From Streptomyces cyanogenus (lineage in GTDB: Bacteria; Actinomycetota; Actinomycetes; Streptomycetales; Streptomycetaceae), in NCBI RefSeq assembly GCF_017526105.1, contig NZ_CP071839.1:2780501-2844500 (forward strand): a DNA stretch of 64,000 bases, written 5' to 3'. A program made the position numbers and the translations under genes. The notes beneath the pieces were generated by a model. The model saw only the letters and a list, made by a program, of their open reading frames with translations, searched no databases and was not told the DNA's origin. Every line of letters begins with the position of its first letter. The stretch's first letter is position 1. Of this stretch, positions 24,691 to 34,708 are shown piece by piece.

Positions 24691-25923
24691 TCAAGATCGG
24701 CGCCTGCCCCTGGTGCCGCCCTCACGCCGGGCGCCGCGAGTCCCCGCTTCGTCCTCCTCCAGGGCCGTCGCCGGCCGGGTCCGGCGCCTCCGCACGATCC
24801 AGGCGCCCAGGCCCAGCAGCGCGAGCGCCCCGGCGGCGCCCTCCGTGACCTGCCACGCGGAGGCGCTCCCGGAGGCCGCGCCGGGCGCGCCGGCCGCCGC
24901 CTGCACGGTCTTGCGCGAAGGTGCCGGGCTCGCGCTCGCCCCGCCCTCGCTGAGCGGTTCGACCAGCATGCCGACGGGCTGCGCCGAACGCCCGTGGGTG
25001 AAGCCCCAGTCGAGCAGCGCGGCGGTGTGCTCGTAGACGGCGTTGCCGCCGGAGTCGGGGTGCATCACGGTGACCAGCAGGGTGCGCCCGCCCCGGGTGG
25101 CCGCGCCGGTGAAGGTGTTGCCGGCGTGGCTGGTGTAGCCGTTCTTGACACCGATCAGGCCGTCGTATGTCTTCAGCCCCCATGCCCCGGTCAGCAGGCG
25201 GTCCGTGTTCTGGATCTGGAAGGTCTTCTTGCCGCCCGCCGGGAAGTCGGCGGTCCGCGTGCCGCAGTAGCCGCGGAAGTCGGCGTCCTTCAGGCCGTGG
25301 CGGGCGAAGAGCGTGAGGTCGTACGCCGAGGAGAGCTGCCCCTTGTGGTCGAAGCCGTCCGGGCTGACCACACGGGTGTCCAGGGCCTGCAGGTCCTGGG
25401 CCTTGGCCTGCATCTCGGCGACGGTCTTCGCGATGCCGCCGTTCATGTGGGACAACACGTGCACGGCGTCGTTGCCGGAACGCAGGAACACGCCCTGCCA
25501 CAACTGCTCGACGGTGTAGGTGATGCCGGGCTTGATGCCGACGAGGCTGGAGCCGGCCGGGACGTCGGCGAGGTCGGCCTCGGTGACCTCGTACCGCTGG
25601 GCGCGGTCGAACTTCTTCAGGACGGTGTCCGCGAACAGCATCTTCAGCGTGGACGCGGGCGCGAGCCGCAGGTGTGCGCCGAACGAGGCGAGCACCTCCC
25701 CGCTCGTGCAGTCGGCGACCAGCCAGGAGCGGGCGGTGAGCTTCTTCGGCAGTCCGGTCGCGCCGCGCACCTGGACGCCGGTGCGGGCCAGCCGTTCGCC
25801 GCCGATGACAGGGGTCGCGGCGGTGGCCTCGGCGGCCGTGGACAGGGGAAGGGCGGCGGCCGTCAGCCCAAGGACGGCACGCCGGCTGAACCGGGAACAA
25901 TCGCGCACCCGGGGACCGTACAC
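24691..25923 (-). CDS. D-alanyl-D-alanine carboxypeptidase (S11 family)
   Basis: The enzyme trims pentapeptide stems in peptidoglycan outside the membrane. Active-site motifs are APASTLK (SxxK) near residue 90, SGN near residue 149 and KNG near residue 258. A Tat/Sec-like signal with twin Arg (RFSRRAVLGLTAAALPL) opens the protein. The C-terminus has an Ala/Pro/Ser spacer, a membrane helix (GALALLGLGAWIV) and a basic tail, so it is membrane-anchored. The GTG at 25923 places the signal at the N-terminus (410 residues). An ATG at 26007 is an alternative; neither has a good ribosome site. Confidence 0.9.
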   Translation of the reverse strand: MYGPRVRDCSRFSRRAVLGLTAAALPLSTAAEATAATPVIGGERLARTGVQVRGATGLPKKLTARSWLVADCTSGEVLASFGAHLRLAPASTLKMLFADTVLKKFDRAQRYEVTEADLADVPAGSSLVGIKPGITYTVEQLWQGVFLRSGNDAVHVLSHMNGGIAKTVAEMQAKAQDLQALDTRVVSPDGFDHKGQLSSAYDLTLFARHGLKDADFRGYCGTRTADFPAGGKKTFQIQNTDRLLTGAWGLKTYDGLIGVKNGYTSHAGNTFTGAATRGGRTLLVTVMHPDSGGNAVYEHTAALLDWGFTHGRSAQPVGMLVEPLSEGGASASPAPSRKTVQAAAGAPGAASGSASAWQVTEGAAGALALLGLGAWIVRRRRTRPATALEEDEAGTRGARREGGTRGRRRS

Positions 25924-26167
25924 CGCTTCGAGCAGGGGATTCGCGAGCGGAGGCCGATACGGCGCGAAATTTGCCGCGTTATGAAAATCCGATGGACTAC
26001 CCCGCATTCTCGGGGCTTACACATCCTTTACCCGGGGCCGGGTCACGCCCAGGTCGAGCCCGGCCGAGCGCGCTCACCTCGATGCCGCTGCGTCCCGACG
26101 TCCATGTCGTCATGGCCCGGGCGCCAGGGGTTGAAGTGCACGCGAACACAAGCCCTTGCCGGGCCCG

Positions 26168-26494
26168 TTACGCCTGCCCGGTCTCGAACCGTGAGATCCG
26201 CCCGTCGTCGTCGACGGTGAAGCGCCACTTGGTGCGCATCTCGCCCCAGGCGTCGTTGCTGTAGCGGGCCAGCAGGACCCGGCCGCCACCGGACTCGTTG
26301 TCGACCTCCATGTGGCCGTGGGAGGAGAAGATCTCCCGGTCGATCCACTCGGCGAGGTCCTGGTCGGAGCCGTCGTCGGCCATCGTCGCGCCGGGCGCGA
26401 GCAGGGCCATGAATCCCTCGCGGTCGTGCGAGTTGACGGCGTGCACGAACGCCCGGACGGCCGGGTCGCTGAGCTTGGCTGGCTGAATCGTCAT
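26168..26494 (-). CDS. NTF2-like/SnoaL-like small protein
   Basis: The product has 108 residues and reads as a cone-shaped NTF2 fold. It has an N-terminal helix pair (VRAFVHAVNSHDREGFMALL), then APGATMADDGSDQDLAEWID, and three strands ending in WRFTVDDDGRISRFETGQA. Such proteins bind small hydrophobic ligands or act as isomerases or cyclases, but no catalytic residues can be assigned. The ATG at 26494 opens the conserved domain; an apparent longer frame upstream is unlike protein. It diverges from the DoxX gene. Confidence 0.85.
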   Translation of the reverse strand: MTIQPAKLSDPAVRAFVHAVNSHDREGFMALLAPGATMADDGSDQDLAEWIDREIFSSHGHMEVDNESGGGRVLLARYSNDAWGEMRTKWRFTVDDDGRISRFETGQA

Positions 26495-26650
26495 GGCGTC
26501 AGGCTCACACCGCTCCCCCGGGCCCGCCACCCGAACGCCGCCCCTCGGGCCCGCCACCCGAACGGCAGCCAGGGCGAGCCGGATGGCGTCGGCGGTGCGA
26601 GGGTGGGAGCGCGGGAGGGGACCTGTCCGCCTGTCTGCTGGGGAGTCACC

Positions 26651-27196
<546 letters not shown>

Positions 27197-27312
27197 CGCG
27201 ACGCCGGGTGTCCTGGTGCCCGGGACCGGGCGGCGCCCGGACCTCGGCGAGCGCCGACGGTCTCATGGACATGGCGGTTTCCGGCATCGATGGCAGCGAG
27301 GATGCCGCCGGT

Positions 27313-27750
27313 CTACTGGCCCACCGCGCCGTCGATGCCCTGACGCAGCAGATCCGCGTGCCCGTTGTGCCGGGCGTACTCCTCGATCATGTGGATCAGG
27401 ACGAACCGCGGTGACACCTCGCCCCGCCACGGATCGCCGCCGGCGATGCCGAGGCTCTCGGCCTTCGTGACGAACTGCTCGGCATACCCGACCTCGGCCC
27501 GCCAGGCCTGCCATGCCTCCTCGACCAGCCGTGGACCGGGCGCGACATGGCCGAAGGCGCCGTCGGGTTCGGCCCGGCCGGAGAAGAGTCCGGGGGTGTC
27601 CTCGCCCGCCGTCCGCCGGCGGAACCACTGACGTGCGGCATCGGCCATCTGCCGTACGAGACCGAGCGGGGAGAGCCCGGAGAACCCGACCGAACGGCGG
27701 CTGAGCTCGGCGGCTCGGTACGCGGGTCCGACTCCGGCGGCAGGAACACG
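27313..27750 (-). pseudogene. 5'-truncated DinB-like (DUF664) gene
   Basis: The C-terminal two thirds of a mini-DinB protein are intact, including the conserved HMIEEYARHNGHADLL near the end. The first ATG in frame is at 27648 (111 residues). However, clear homologous sequence continues upstream of it (AAELSRRSVGFSGLSPLGLV), with no ATG, GTG or TTG, and ends at a TGA at 27753-27751. The first helix, including the first metal ligand of the DinB fold, is therefore missing. It may still be translated from 27648, but it lacks a full four-helix bundle. Confidence 0.65.
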
Positions 27751-27753
27751 TCA

Positions 27754-28001
27754 GCGCACTTCGGCACTGTTCGGTCATCGGCCGGGCGAGGGTGGACCGC
27801 CACCCCCCTCGTGTCCCATCGGCCACTGTGCCCACCGTCGTCCGCCGACGATGTGACATACCGTCACTTCCGAGACTCCGGCCGCCCGTTGACGGTTCCC
27901 GAGCCCTCACACGCCTCCCCGCAGGCGACCGCCCGGCCCTGTGGCCGGACGTGCCTCACCGGCCGTCACGCACCAACCCGCCACTGCACGGCATCGGCCC
28001 T
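27754..28001. other. Intergenic region, no feature seen
   Basis: About 250 bp upstream of the DinB relic and downstream of the GntR gene. It presumably holds the remains of the DinB 5' region. No gene, hairpin with T tract or operator was recognised. Confidence 0.4.
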
Positions 28002-28787
28002 TCAGGCCGGCCCCGTCTCCGTCCCGGTCGCCGCGGCCCCGGCCTCCGGCATGCTCAGGGCCTTGCGGACGACATCGTCGTGGAAGCCGCGGATGTGCTG
28101 CTCCACCAGGTCACCGGCGCGCTCCACGTCGCCCGCCGCGATGGCGTCGTAGATCGCGTGGTGGTCCGCCCGCAGCCGGGCGGCGATCGGCTCCCAGTCG
28201 GCGATCCTGTGGAACGCGGTGAGCAGGGTGCGCCGTACGGCGTTGCGGACGGCGACGGTCATGTCCGCCATCAGCCGGTTGCCCCCGGCCTCGGCGATGG
28301 CGACGTGGAAAGCGGTGTCGTGGTCGTTGAACAGCTCGCGGGTCAGGGCCTCGTCGTCCATGCGGATGAGCGGTTCCCGGATCCGGGCGAGGTCCTCCTG
28401 GCTGGCGTGGCCGGCGGCGAGACGGGCGCTGGAGCGTTCGAGCGTGGCGCGGGCCTCCACCACGTCGTCGAGGGGGAAGTTCGCCAGCGCCATGTGCAGG
28501 CGGAGCAACTGGGTGAGGCCGTCGCTCGGCATGGCGGTGATCACGCTGCCGGAATCCGGCCCGGTGCCCACGCGGGAGCGCAGTACCCCCTGCGCCTCCA
28601 GGATCCGCAGGGCCTCCCGGACGGCCGCCCGGCTCACTCCGAGCAGCTCGACGAGCTCACGCTCCGGCGGCAGCCGGTCGCCGACGCTCAGGTTGCCCGC
28701 CAGGATCTGGTCCTCGATCCGGGCCAGCACGAGCTCGAAAGTGCGGGAACGCGGTACCGGCTCCCAGGCCGCACTCGGCTCCGCCAT
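28002..28787 (-). CDS. GntR/FadR-family regulator of the lactate operon (LldR-like)
   Basis: This 261-residue repressor has an N-terminal winged helix (RLPPERELVELLGVSRAAVREALRIL, split here as the HTH at about residues 38-64) and a C-terminal FadR/FCD helical domain. The FCD metal/ligand residues appear in HDTAFHVAIAEAGGNR and DHHAIYDAIAAGD. It diverges from lactate permease and lutABC. Two identical TGGTCTGACCA palindromes in the intergenic region fit the FadR-subfamily site. This makes lactate-responsive repression the likely role. The ATG at 28787 follows AAAGGG. Confidence 0.88.
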   Translation of the reverse strand: MAEPSAAWEPVPRSRTFELVLARIEDQILAGNLSVGDRLPPERELVELLGVSRAAVREALRILEAQGVLRSRVGTGPDSGSVITAMPSDGLTQLLRLHMALANFPLDDVVEARATLERSSARLAAGHASQEDLARIREPLIRMDDEALTRELFNDHDTAFHVAIAEAGGNRLMADMTVAVRNAVRRTLLTAFHRIADWEPIAARLRADHHAIYDAIAAGDVERAGDLVEQHIRGFHDDVVRKALSMPEAGAAATGTETGPA

Positions 28788-28854
28788 GGAAAGCCCTTTC
28801 ATCCCGTTGAGGCAACACCTTTCCTTCTGATCATAGCTTGGGACACCCGATCTT

Positions 28855-28865
28855 TGGTCTGACCA
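28855..28865. promoter_or_regulatory. GntR/FadR-type operator, copy 1
   Basis: TGGTC-T-GACCA is a perfect palindrome with the TGGT/ACCA half sites of FadR-subfamily regulators. It lies 67 bp upstream of the regulator start. Confidence 0.75.
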
Positions 28866-28934
28866 CAGCAATTTCTCTCTCCCGCCCTCTGGACACCGGC
28901 GACGGGAAGGTGTCAGCGTGGAAGAGCCAAAGCA

Positions 28935-28945
28935 TGGTCTGACCA
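28935..28945. promoter_or_regulatory. GntR/FadR-type operator, copy 2
   Basis: This is the same 11-bp palindrome TGGTCTGACCA, 80 bp downstream of copy 1 and 23 bp before the permease start. Two identical sites this far apart could support looping or control of each divergent promoter. Confidence 0.75.
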
Positions 28946-28968
28946 AGCTCCGATGTTGCGAGGACTGC

Positions 28969-30693
28969 ATGTACCAGCCGGATCTCTCCCCTCTCATGGA
29001 CAGCCTGGCGCTCTCCGCTCTCGTCGCCGCCCTGCCCCTGCTCACCCTGTTCCTGCTCCTCGGCGGGCTGCGACTCAAGGCGCACTGGGCCGGACTCGCC
29101 TCCCTGGCCGTGGCGCTCATCGTCGCCGTGGCGTGCTACGGCATGCCCGTCAAGCTCGCGCTGCTGTCGACCGGTGAGGGCGCGGCCTTCGGTCTCTTCC
29201 CCATCATGTGGATCGTGGTCGCGGCGATCTGGCTCTACCAACTCACCGTCGTCACCGGCCGTTTCGAGGACCTGCGCCGGGCCTTCGGACTGATCAGCGA
29301 CGATCCCCGGGTCCAGGCCGTCATCATCGCCTTCTGCTTCGGCGCCCTGCTCGAAGCCCTGGCGGGATTCGGCGCCCCCGTGGCGATCACCGGCGTCATG
29401 CTCATGGCCGTCGGCTTCGCGCCCGTACGGGCTGCGCTCACCGTGCTGGTCGCCAACACCGCGCCCGTCGCCTTCGGCGCGATCGCCATTCCCATCATCA
29501 CGGCGGGAAACCTCACCAAGATCCCCTACACGGACATCGGTGCCTACGTCGGCCGTCAGACCCCCGTCGTCGCCCTGTTCGTGCCGCTGCTGCTCGTCCT
29601 GCTCGTCGACGGCCGCCGCGGACTGCGCCAGACCTGGCCCGTGGCGCTGGTGTGCGGCGCGGTCTTCGCAGCCACCCAGTTCGTCACCTCGAACTACATC
29701 TCGGTGGAGCTGACCGACATCATCGCCTCGCTCGCGGCCCTGGCGGCGGTCGTCCTCTTCCTGCGCGTATGGCAGCCCGCCGGTGGCGAGCAGGCCAGAG
29801 CCGCCCTGCTGCGGGAGCGCGACGCGGAGCGGGGCGACGGCGCAGGCCCGGACGGCGCCGTGCCGTCGGGCGCCCCGCGGGAGGAGGGCGGGGCCGGCGC
29901 CACGCGTCCGGTGCCCACCGCCACGGCCACCATCGAGCGACCGGACAGCGGAGCCCGGGTGGTCATGGCCTTCCTGCCCTACCTGATCGTGATCGCGGTC
30001 TTCTCCCTGGCGAAGCTGTGGACCCGCGCCAAGGAGTACCTGGCCACGACCGATCTCAAGCTCGGCTGGCCGGGTCTGGACGGGCACGTCCTCACGGCGG
30101 CGGGGCAGCCCTCCACCGCCACCGTCTACACCTTCCCCTGGCTGTCCTCCCCGGGCACGCTGCTGCTGCTGTCCGGTGTGCTGGTCGCCGCCGTGTACCG
30201 GGTGAGCCCCCTCGTCGCGGTCCGGGAGTTCGGCGCCACCGTGGTCAGGCTGCGCTGGGCCCTGCTCACCGTCGCCTCCGTGCTGGCCCTCGCCTACGTG
30301 ATGAACCTGTCCGGCCAGACCATCACGATCGGCACCTGGATCGCCGGCGCGGGCGCCGCCTTCGCCTTCCTCTCGCCGATCCTGGGCTGGCTGGGCACCG
30401 CCGTCACCGGCTCGGACACCTCGGCCAACGCGCTGTTCGCCACGCTCCAGCAGACCGCCGGGCACAAGGCCGGGCTCGACCCGACCCTGCTCGTCGCGGC
30501 CAACACCTCCGGCGGGGTCGTCGGCAAGATGATCAGCCCGCAGAACCTCACCATCGCGGCCACCGCGGTCGGCCTCGTCGGCCGGGAGTCGGTGCTGTTC
30601 CGGGCCGCCATCAAGTGGAGCCTGCTGCTCCTGCTGGCCCTGTGCGTCCTGGTCCTGCTGCAGTCCAGCCTGCTCGCCGGGATGCTCCCGTGA
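28969..30693 (+). CDS. lctP: L-lactate permease
   Basis: This LctP/LldP-family proton-lactate symporter has 574 residues and about 13 membrane helices. Family motifs include [20 protein letters not shown] and, near the C-terminus, [15 protein letters not shown]. They are followed by [20 protein letters not shown] polar loop of about 65 residues rich in Gly/Ala/Glu (about 285-345) splits the protein, as in other actinobacterial members. The ATG at 28969 follows GAGGA. It is the first gene of a lactate import and oxidation operon with lutABC. Confidence 0.94.
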   Translation: MYQPDLSPLMDSLALSALVAALPLLTLFLLLGGLRLKAHWAGLASLAVALIVAVACYGMPVKLALLSTGEGAAFGLFPIMWIVVAAIWLYQLTVVTGRFEDLRRAFGLISDDPRVQAVIIAFCFGALLEALAGFGAPVAITGVMLMAVGFAPVRAALTVLVANTAPVAFGAIAIPIITAGNLTKIPYTDIGAYVGRQTPVVALFVPLLLVLLVDGRRGLRQTWPVALVCGAVFAATQFVTSNYISVELTDIIASLAALAAVVLFLRVWQPAGGEQARAALLRERDAERGDGAGPDGAVPSGAPREEGGAGATRPVPTATATIERPDSGARVVMAFLPYLIVIAVFSLAKLWTRAKEYLATTDLKLGWPGLDGHVLTAAGQPSTATVYTFPWLSSPGTLLLLSGVLVAAVYRVSPLVAVREFGATVVRLRWALLTVASVLALAYVMNLSGQTITIGTWIAGAGAAFAFLSPILGWLGTAVTGSDTSANALFATLQQTAGHKAGLDPTLLVAANTSGGVVGKMISPQNLTIAATAVGLVGRESVLFRAAIKWSLLLLLALCVLVLLQSSLLAGMLP

Positions 30694-30725
30694 GCGCCGC
30701 CGCGCCCTCGTCGACCGGAGGAACC

Positions 30726-31547
30726 ATGCGGATCGCCCTGTTCGTCACCTGCCTGACCGACACGCTCTATCCGGAGACCGGCCAGGCGGTCGTGAGGCTG
30801 CTGGAGCGCCTGGGCTGCGCGGTGGAGTTCCCCGCCGGCCAGACCTGCTGCGGCCAGATGCACTTCAACACCGGCTACCAGCGGGAGTGCGTGCCTCTCG
30901 TGCGCCGCTTCGCCGAAACCTTCGCCGGCTACGACGCGGTCGTCACCCCCTCGGGCTCCTGCGCGGCCATGGTGCGCGAGTACCACGGGCGGGTCGCCGA
31001 GGTGGCCGGGGACACCGGGCTGGCCGCGGCGGTGCGGGACACGCCGGCCGTCCACGAGCTGTCGGAGTTCATCGTCGACGTCCTCGGCGTCACCGATGTC
31101 GGCGCCTACTTCCCGCACCGGGTCACCTTCCATCCGACGTGCCACTCACAGCGCATGCTCGGCGTGGGCGACAGGCCGCTCAGGCTGTTGCGGGCGGTAC
31201 GCGGCATCGATCTGGTCGAGCTGCCGGCCGCCGAGCAGTGCTGCGGGTTCGGCGGCACCTTCGCCCTGAAGAACCACGACACCTCGGTGGCCATGTGCGC
31301 GGACAAGGCGCGGCATGTGCTGAGCACCGGAGCCGAGGTGCTGTGCGCGGGCGACAACTCCTGCCTCATGCACATCGGCGGCGTCCTGTCCCGGCTGCGT
31401 ACCGGCGTACGCACCCTGCACCTGGCCGAGATTCTCGCCGCCACCGAGGAGGACCAGGCACCGGCCGCCCCCTCCCGGTCGCGGCCCGCCCCGCACTCCG
31501 GGAAGCCCCGGCAGTCCCCTCGCACCGCGGAAAGGAACACCCCATGA
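30726..31547 (+). CDS. lutA: Lactate utilization protein A (CCG-domain Fe-S oxidoreductase)
   Basis: LutA, LutB and LutC together oxidise L-lactate to pyruvate. The 273-residue protein contains two CCG modules: [12 protein letters not shown] near residue 42 and CCGFGGTF near residue 172. HPTCHSQR carries further Cys/His ligands. The ATG at 30726 follows GGAGG. A GTG at 30690 is less likely because it lacks a ribosome site. The C-terminal ~30 residues are a low-complexity Pro/Arg/Ser extension not usual in the family. It overlaps lutB by 4 bp. Confidence 0.93.
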   Translation: MRIALFVTCLTDTLYPETGQAVVRLLERLGCAVEFPAGQTCCGQMHFNTGYQRECVPLVRRFAETFAGYDAVVTPSGSCAAMVREYHGRVAEVAGDTGLAAAVRDTPAVHELSEFIVDVLGVTDVGAYFPHRVTFHPTCHSQRMLGVGDRPLRLLRAVRGIDLVELPAAEQCCGFGGTFALKNHDTSVAMCADKARHVLSTGAEVLCAGDNSCLMHIGGVLSRLRTGVRTLHLAEILAATEEDQAPAAPSRSRPAPHSGKPRQSPRTAERNTP

Positions 31548-32989
31548 GCGGCCCCACCTTCCTGGGCACGCCCGCCTTCCCGTCGGCGGCACGCACCGCG
31601 CTCGCCGACACCCGGCTGCGGCACAACCTCGCCCACGCCACCACCACCATCCGCCACAAGCGCGAGGAGGCGGTGACCGAGGTGGACGACTGGGAGGCGC
31701 TGCGCGAGGCCGGACGTGCCGTCAAGGAGCGCACCCTGCGCCACCTGGACCACTACCTGCTGCAGTTGGAGGAGCGGGTCACCGCGGCGGGCGGCCAGGT
31801 GCACTGGGCGCGCGACGGCCAGGAGGCGGCACGGATCGTCGTCGACCTCGTCCAGGCCACGGGCGAACGGGAGGTCGTCAAGGTCAAGTCGATGGCCACG
31901 CAGGAGATCGGCCTGAACGAGGCACTGGCCGACGCGGGCATCGCCGCGTACGAGACCGACCTGGCCGAACTGGTCGTCCAGCTGGGCGAGGACCGGCCCT
32001 CACACATCCTGGTGCCGGCCATCCACCGCAACCGGGCGGAGATCAGGGAGATCTTCCTGCGCACCATGGGGGATCACGGCCGTGCGGCGCCGGCCGATCT
32101 GGGCGACGATCCGCGGGAGCTGGCCGAGGCGGCCCGCCGGCATCTGCGGGAGAAGTTCCTGCGCGCCAAGGTCGGGGTGTCCGGGGCGAACTTCCTGGTG
32201 GCCGAGACCGGCACCGCGGTCGTCGTGGAGTCCGAGGGCAACGGGCGGATGTGCCTCACCCTGCCCGAAACCCTCATCTCCGTCGTCGGCATCGAGAAGG
32301 TCGTTCCCACCTGGCAGGACCTGGAGGTCTTCCTCCAGCTGCTGCCCCGCTCCTCCACCGGCGAGCGGATGAACCCCTACACCTCGTCGTGGACCGGCAC
32401 CACCGCGGACGACGGGCCGCGCGCCTTCCACCTGGTGCTCCTGGACGGCGGCCGTACCGACACGCTCGCCGACCCCGTCGGACGCCAGACGCTCAACTGC
32501 ATCCGCTGCTCGGCCTGTCTGAACGTCTGCCCCGTCTACGAACGCGTCGGCGGGCACGCCTACGGCTCGGTCTACCCCGGCCCGATCGGTGCCATCCTCA
32601 CCCCGCAACTGCGCGGCACCGCGGCCGAGGCCGACCGCTCGCTGCCGTACGCCTCGACGCTGTGCGGAGCCTGCTACGAGGTCTGCCCCGTCAAGATCAA
32701 CATTCCGGAGGTCCTGGTTCACCTGCGGGCCCGGGTGGTCGACGAGGGCCGTACCCGAAAGGTGCCGAGTCCCGAGCGGCTGGCCATGGCGGCGGCGCGC
32801 TCGGTGCTCTCCAGCCCGTCCCGGCTGGCGGCGGCGCAGCGCGCCGCGGCCGCGGCCGGGCGGCTGGCCGGCCGCGACGGCCGGATCAGCCGGCTGCCCG
32901 GCCCGGCCTCGGCGTGGACCGAGGCACGTGACGTACCGGCTCCGGCCCGGGAGAGCTTTCGGGCCTGGTGGAGGAGGACACACCCGTGA
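31544..32989 (+). CDS. lutB: Lactate utilization protein B (Fe-S protein)
   Basis: This 481-residue iron-sulfur protein is the core subunit of the LutABC L-lactate dehydrogenase complex. The N-terminal LUD domain contains [36 protein letters not shown] and the PEKVVPT-like segment IEKVVPT. Two 4Fe-4S motifs lie near residues 325-400: [14 protein letters not shown] and CGACYEVCP. The start overlaps lutA (ATGA) and follows AAAGGAA. The C-terminus is a predicted helical tail. Confidence 0.94.
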   Translation: MSGPTFLGTPAFPSAARTALADTRLRHNLAHATTTIRHKREEAVTEVDDWEALREAGRAVKERTLRHLDHYLLQLEERVTAAGGQVHWARDGQEAARIVVDLVQATGEREVVKVKSMATQEIGLNEALADAGIAAYETDLAELVVQLGEDRPSHILVPAIHRNRAEIREIFLRTMGDHGRAAPADLGDDPRELAEAARRHLREKFLRAKVGVSGANFLVAETGTAVVVESEGNGRMCLTLPETLISVVGIEKVVPTWQDLEVFLQLLPRSSTGERMNPYTSSWTGTTADDGPRAFHLVLLDGGRTDTLADPVGRQTLNCIRCSACLNVCPVYERVGGHAYGSVYPGPIGAILTPQLRGTAAEADRSLPYASTLCGACYEVCPVKINIPEVLVHLRARVVDEGRTRKVPSPERLAMAAARSVLSSPSRLAAAQRAAAAAGRLAGRDGRISRLPGPASAWTEARDVPAPARESFRAWWRRTHP

Positions 32990-33630
32990 ACGCGCGGACA
33001 GAAGTGCTCAGTCGTATCCGGCGGGCGCTCGCGGACGTCCCCGAAGGGGAGCGCCCCGAGGACGTACCCGTCACCCGTACCTACGCGCGAGGCGGTACGG
33101 CGGCCGCCGGTTCCCCGGAGGTGCTGGAACTGCTCACCACGCGGCTCGCCGACTACGGCGCCTCGGTGCGCCTGGTGACCGAAGAGGAGGCCCCCACGGC
33201 CATCGCCCAGACGCTGAGCGCCCGCGGTGCCGCATGCGTCGTGGTGCCACAGGGCTTCCCCCCTGCCTGGCTGGCCGCACTCGACCCGCACCGGGTGCTG
33301 GACGACCGTCCGCAGGTGCCCGTCCGCGAACTGGACCGGGTCGACAGTGTGGTCACGACCGCAGCCGTCGCGATCGCCGAGACCGGCACCCTCGTCCTGG
33401 ACGGCGGTCCCGGACAGGGACGACGCGCTCTGACCCTGGTGCCCGACCACCATGTGTGCGTGCTGCGGGCCGAACAGGTCGTGGCCTGCGTTCCCGAGGC
33501 GCTGGCCCGCCTGGATCCCGTCCGGCCGCTGACGTTCGTCTCCGGACCCTCGGCGACCAGCGACATCGAACTCGACCGGGTGGAAGGCGTGCACGGACCG
33601 CGCACGCTCCACGCCCTCGTCGTCGTGTGA
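32986..33630 (+). CDS. lutC: Lactate utilization protein C (LUD domain)
   Basis: This 214-residue LUD-domain protein is the third component of the lactate oxidation complex. Conserved segments are [20 protein letters not shown] and [12 protein letters not shown], matching the family. The GTG at 32986 overlaps the lutB stop (GTGA) and follows a GGAGGAGG ribosome site; a GTG 18 bp upstream is less well placed. It ends the lct-lutABC unit. Confidence 0.92.
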   Translation: MNARTEVLSRIRRALADVPEGERPEDVPVTRTYARGGTAAAGSPEVLELLTTRLADYGASVRLVTEEEAPTAIAQTLSARGAACVVVPQGFPPAWLAALDPHRVLDDRPQVPVRELDRVDSVVTTAAVAIAETGTLVLDGGPGQGRRALTLVPDHHVCVLRAEQVVACVPEALARLDPVRPLTFVSGPSATSDIELDRVEGVHGPRTLHALVVV

Positions 33631-33658
33631 CCCTGCGTCCGTCATGACAGGAGTTGTC

Positions 33659-34210
33659 ATGCCTGCCCGAAACCGAGAACCGCGCCCCCACGCGGCAGTG
33701 CCGTCCGACGTCACGGAGCCGCGCCCGCAGCACCCCAGCGCCCTCGCCGTCTGTGCGCTGCCGGCCGAAGAGGAGGCGGTGTCGCAGGCGAGAGCCTTCG
33801 TGGGGGTGCAGTTGACGGCATGGCGGATCGGCGAGGAGGTGGTCGACGCGGCACGCCTCGTCGTCTCCGAGTTCGTGACCAACACGGTCCGGCACAGCCC
33901 CTCCGCCGACGTCAGCCTCCGGCTCACGCGTTCCCGGGCCGGCGTGTGGATCGAGGTCTTCGACAGCGGCACATGGCGCCCTCCCGCCACCGGTGGCCCG
34001 TACGACGATCTGTCGGAGGGCGGCCGGGGACTGATGCTGGTGCAGGCGCTGAGCCGGCAGTGCGGTGTGCACCGTACGGCGTACGGCACCTGCGCCTGGG
34101 CGACCATGCCGGAGCATCCGCCGGGGGGACGGCGGGCCCGCACGGCAGGTCGCCGCGCGCCGCGCACCACACCGGCACCACCACCGCCCCGGACGACCGC
34201 CCGGCCGTGA
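33659..34210 (+). CDS. ATP-binding anti-sigma-factor-like protein (HATPase_c)
   Basis: This 183-residue histidine-kinase-type ATPase domain resembles RsbW/SpoIIAB-like regulators abundant in Streptomyces. The N box appears as VSEFVTNTVRHSPS, the G1 region as VFDSGTWRPP and the G2 region as EGGRGLMLVQAL. No phosphoacceptor or membrane part is seen. The C-terminal 40 residues are Arg/Pro-rich and disordered. The ATG at 33659 follows ACAGGAG. Its antagonist could be one of the STAS proteins, but none is adjacent. Confidence 0.85.
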   Translation: MPARNREPRPHAAVPSDVTEPRPQHPSALAVCALPAEEEAVSQARAFVGVQLTAWRIGEEVVDAARLVVSEFVTNTVRHSPSADVSLRLTRSRAGVWIEVFDSGTWRPPATGGPYDDLSEGGRGLMLVQALSRQCGVHRTAYGTCAWATMPEHPPGGRRARTAGRRAPRTTPAPPPPRTTARP

Positions 34211-34261
34211 CGTCCACCGCTCCAGATGCGGGTCGACTACTGGAATGCCCGCGGCAAGGCC

Positions 34262-34472
34262 GTTGCGCGTTCAGGCCGAGCCGGATCACGGCGGGTGGCA
34301 CCCAGGCCACGGACGGCAGCGACTGCAGTCCGGTAAGGATGGGGCCGATGGCCACCCGGACGAATCCCACGCGGGCGACCAGCAGGCCGAGCGGCGTACC
34401 GATGGCGAGCGCCCACACGTCGGACGGCGAGGGCAGCTGGTAATCGGGGGTGACGTTCCCCCACACCAGCAC
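34262..34472 (-). pseudogene. ssuC relic, N-terminal/central part (inverted)
   Basis: The minus-strand translation contains LPSPSDVW, then jumps directly to ALAIGTPLGLLVARVGF and GPILTGLQSLPSVAWVPPAV. These are distinctive parts of aliphatic-sulfonate permease SsuC. About 35 codons between DVW and ALAIGTP are deleted, and homology stops at LGLN near 34270. The rest of the gene is missing here. The matching C-terminal part lies next to it on the other strand (34537-34687). Confidence 0.7.
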
Positions 34473-34536
34473 CTGTCAGAGTCTCGCGCAGTGGCGTACG
34501 GCCCGGCCCGCACCGAGTCCAGGGCGTCGAGGCCGG

Positions 34537-34687
34537 ATGGCCGCCGAGATCATCGCCTCCTCGCCCGATCCGGCGTCGGCCTCGGCCAGTTGCCGGAGAA
34601 CGGGCGCAACAACTCCGGCATGGCGCAGGTGTTCCTGGCCGTCTTCGGTGGGTGCTGCGCAGCCGCGGTCTGCTGGTCACCCGCTGA
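34537..34687 (+). pseudogene. ssuC relic, C-terminal part
   Basis: The plus strand begins MAAEIIASSPD, shifts frame, continues GVGLGQLPENGRNNSGMAQV, then has a deletion of the last helix. After a second frameshift it ends VLRSRGLLVTR and a TGA. These are the C-terminal signatures of SsuC. It is oriented opposite to the N-terminal fragment at 34262-34472, so the gene was broken by an inversion. Confidence 0.7.
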
Positions 34688-34708
34688 AGGAGCGCTCAGA
34701 GGACACGG

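Noticed and set aside
24434..25036. Plus-strand ORF starting in the low-GC patch after the SDR relic
   Set aside because: It runs into the antisense of the D,D-carboxypeptidase gene, has no ribosome site and reads as random Arg-rich sequence.
29040..30465. Long minus-strand frame opposite lactate permease
   Set aside because: It has Gly/Arg/Gln/His-rich composition. The plus strand encodes all permease helices.
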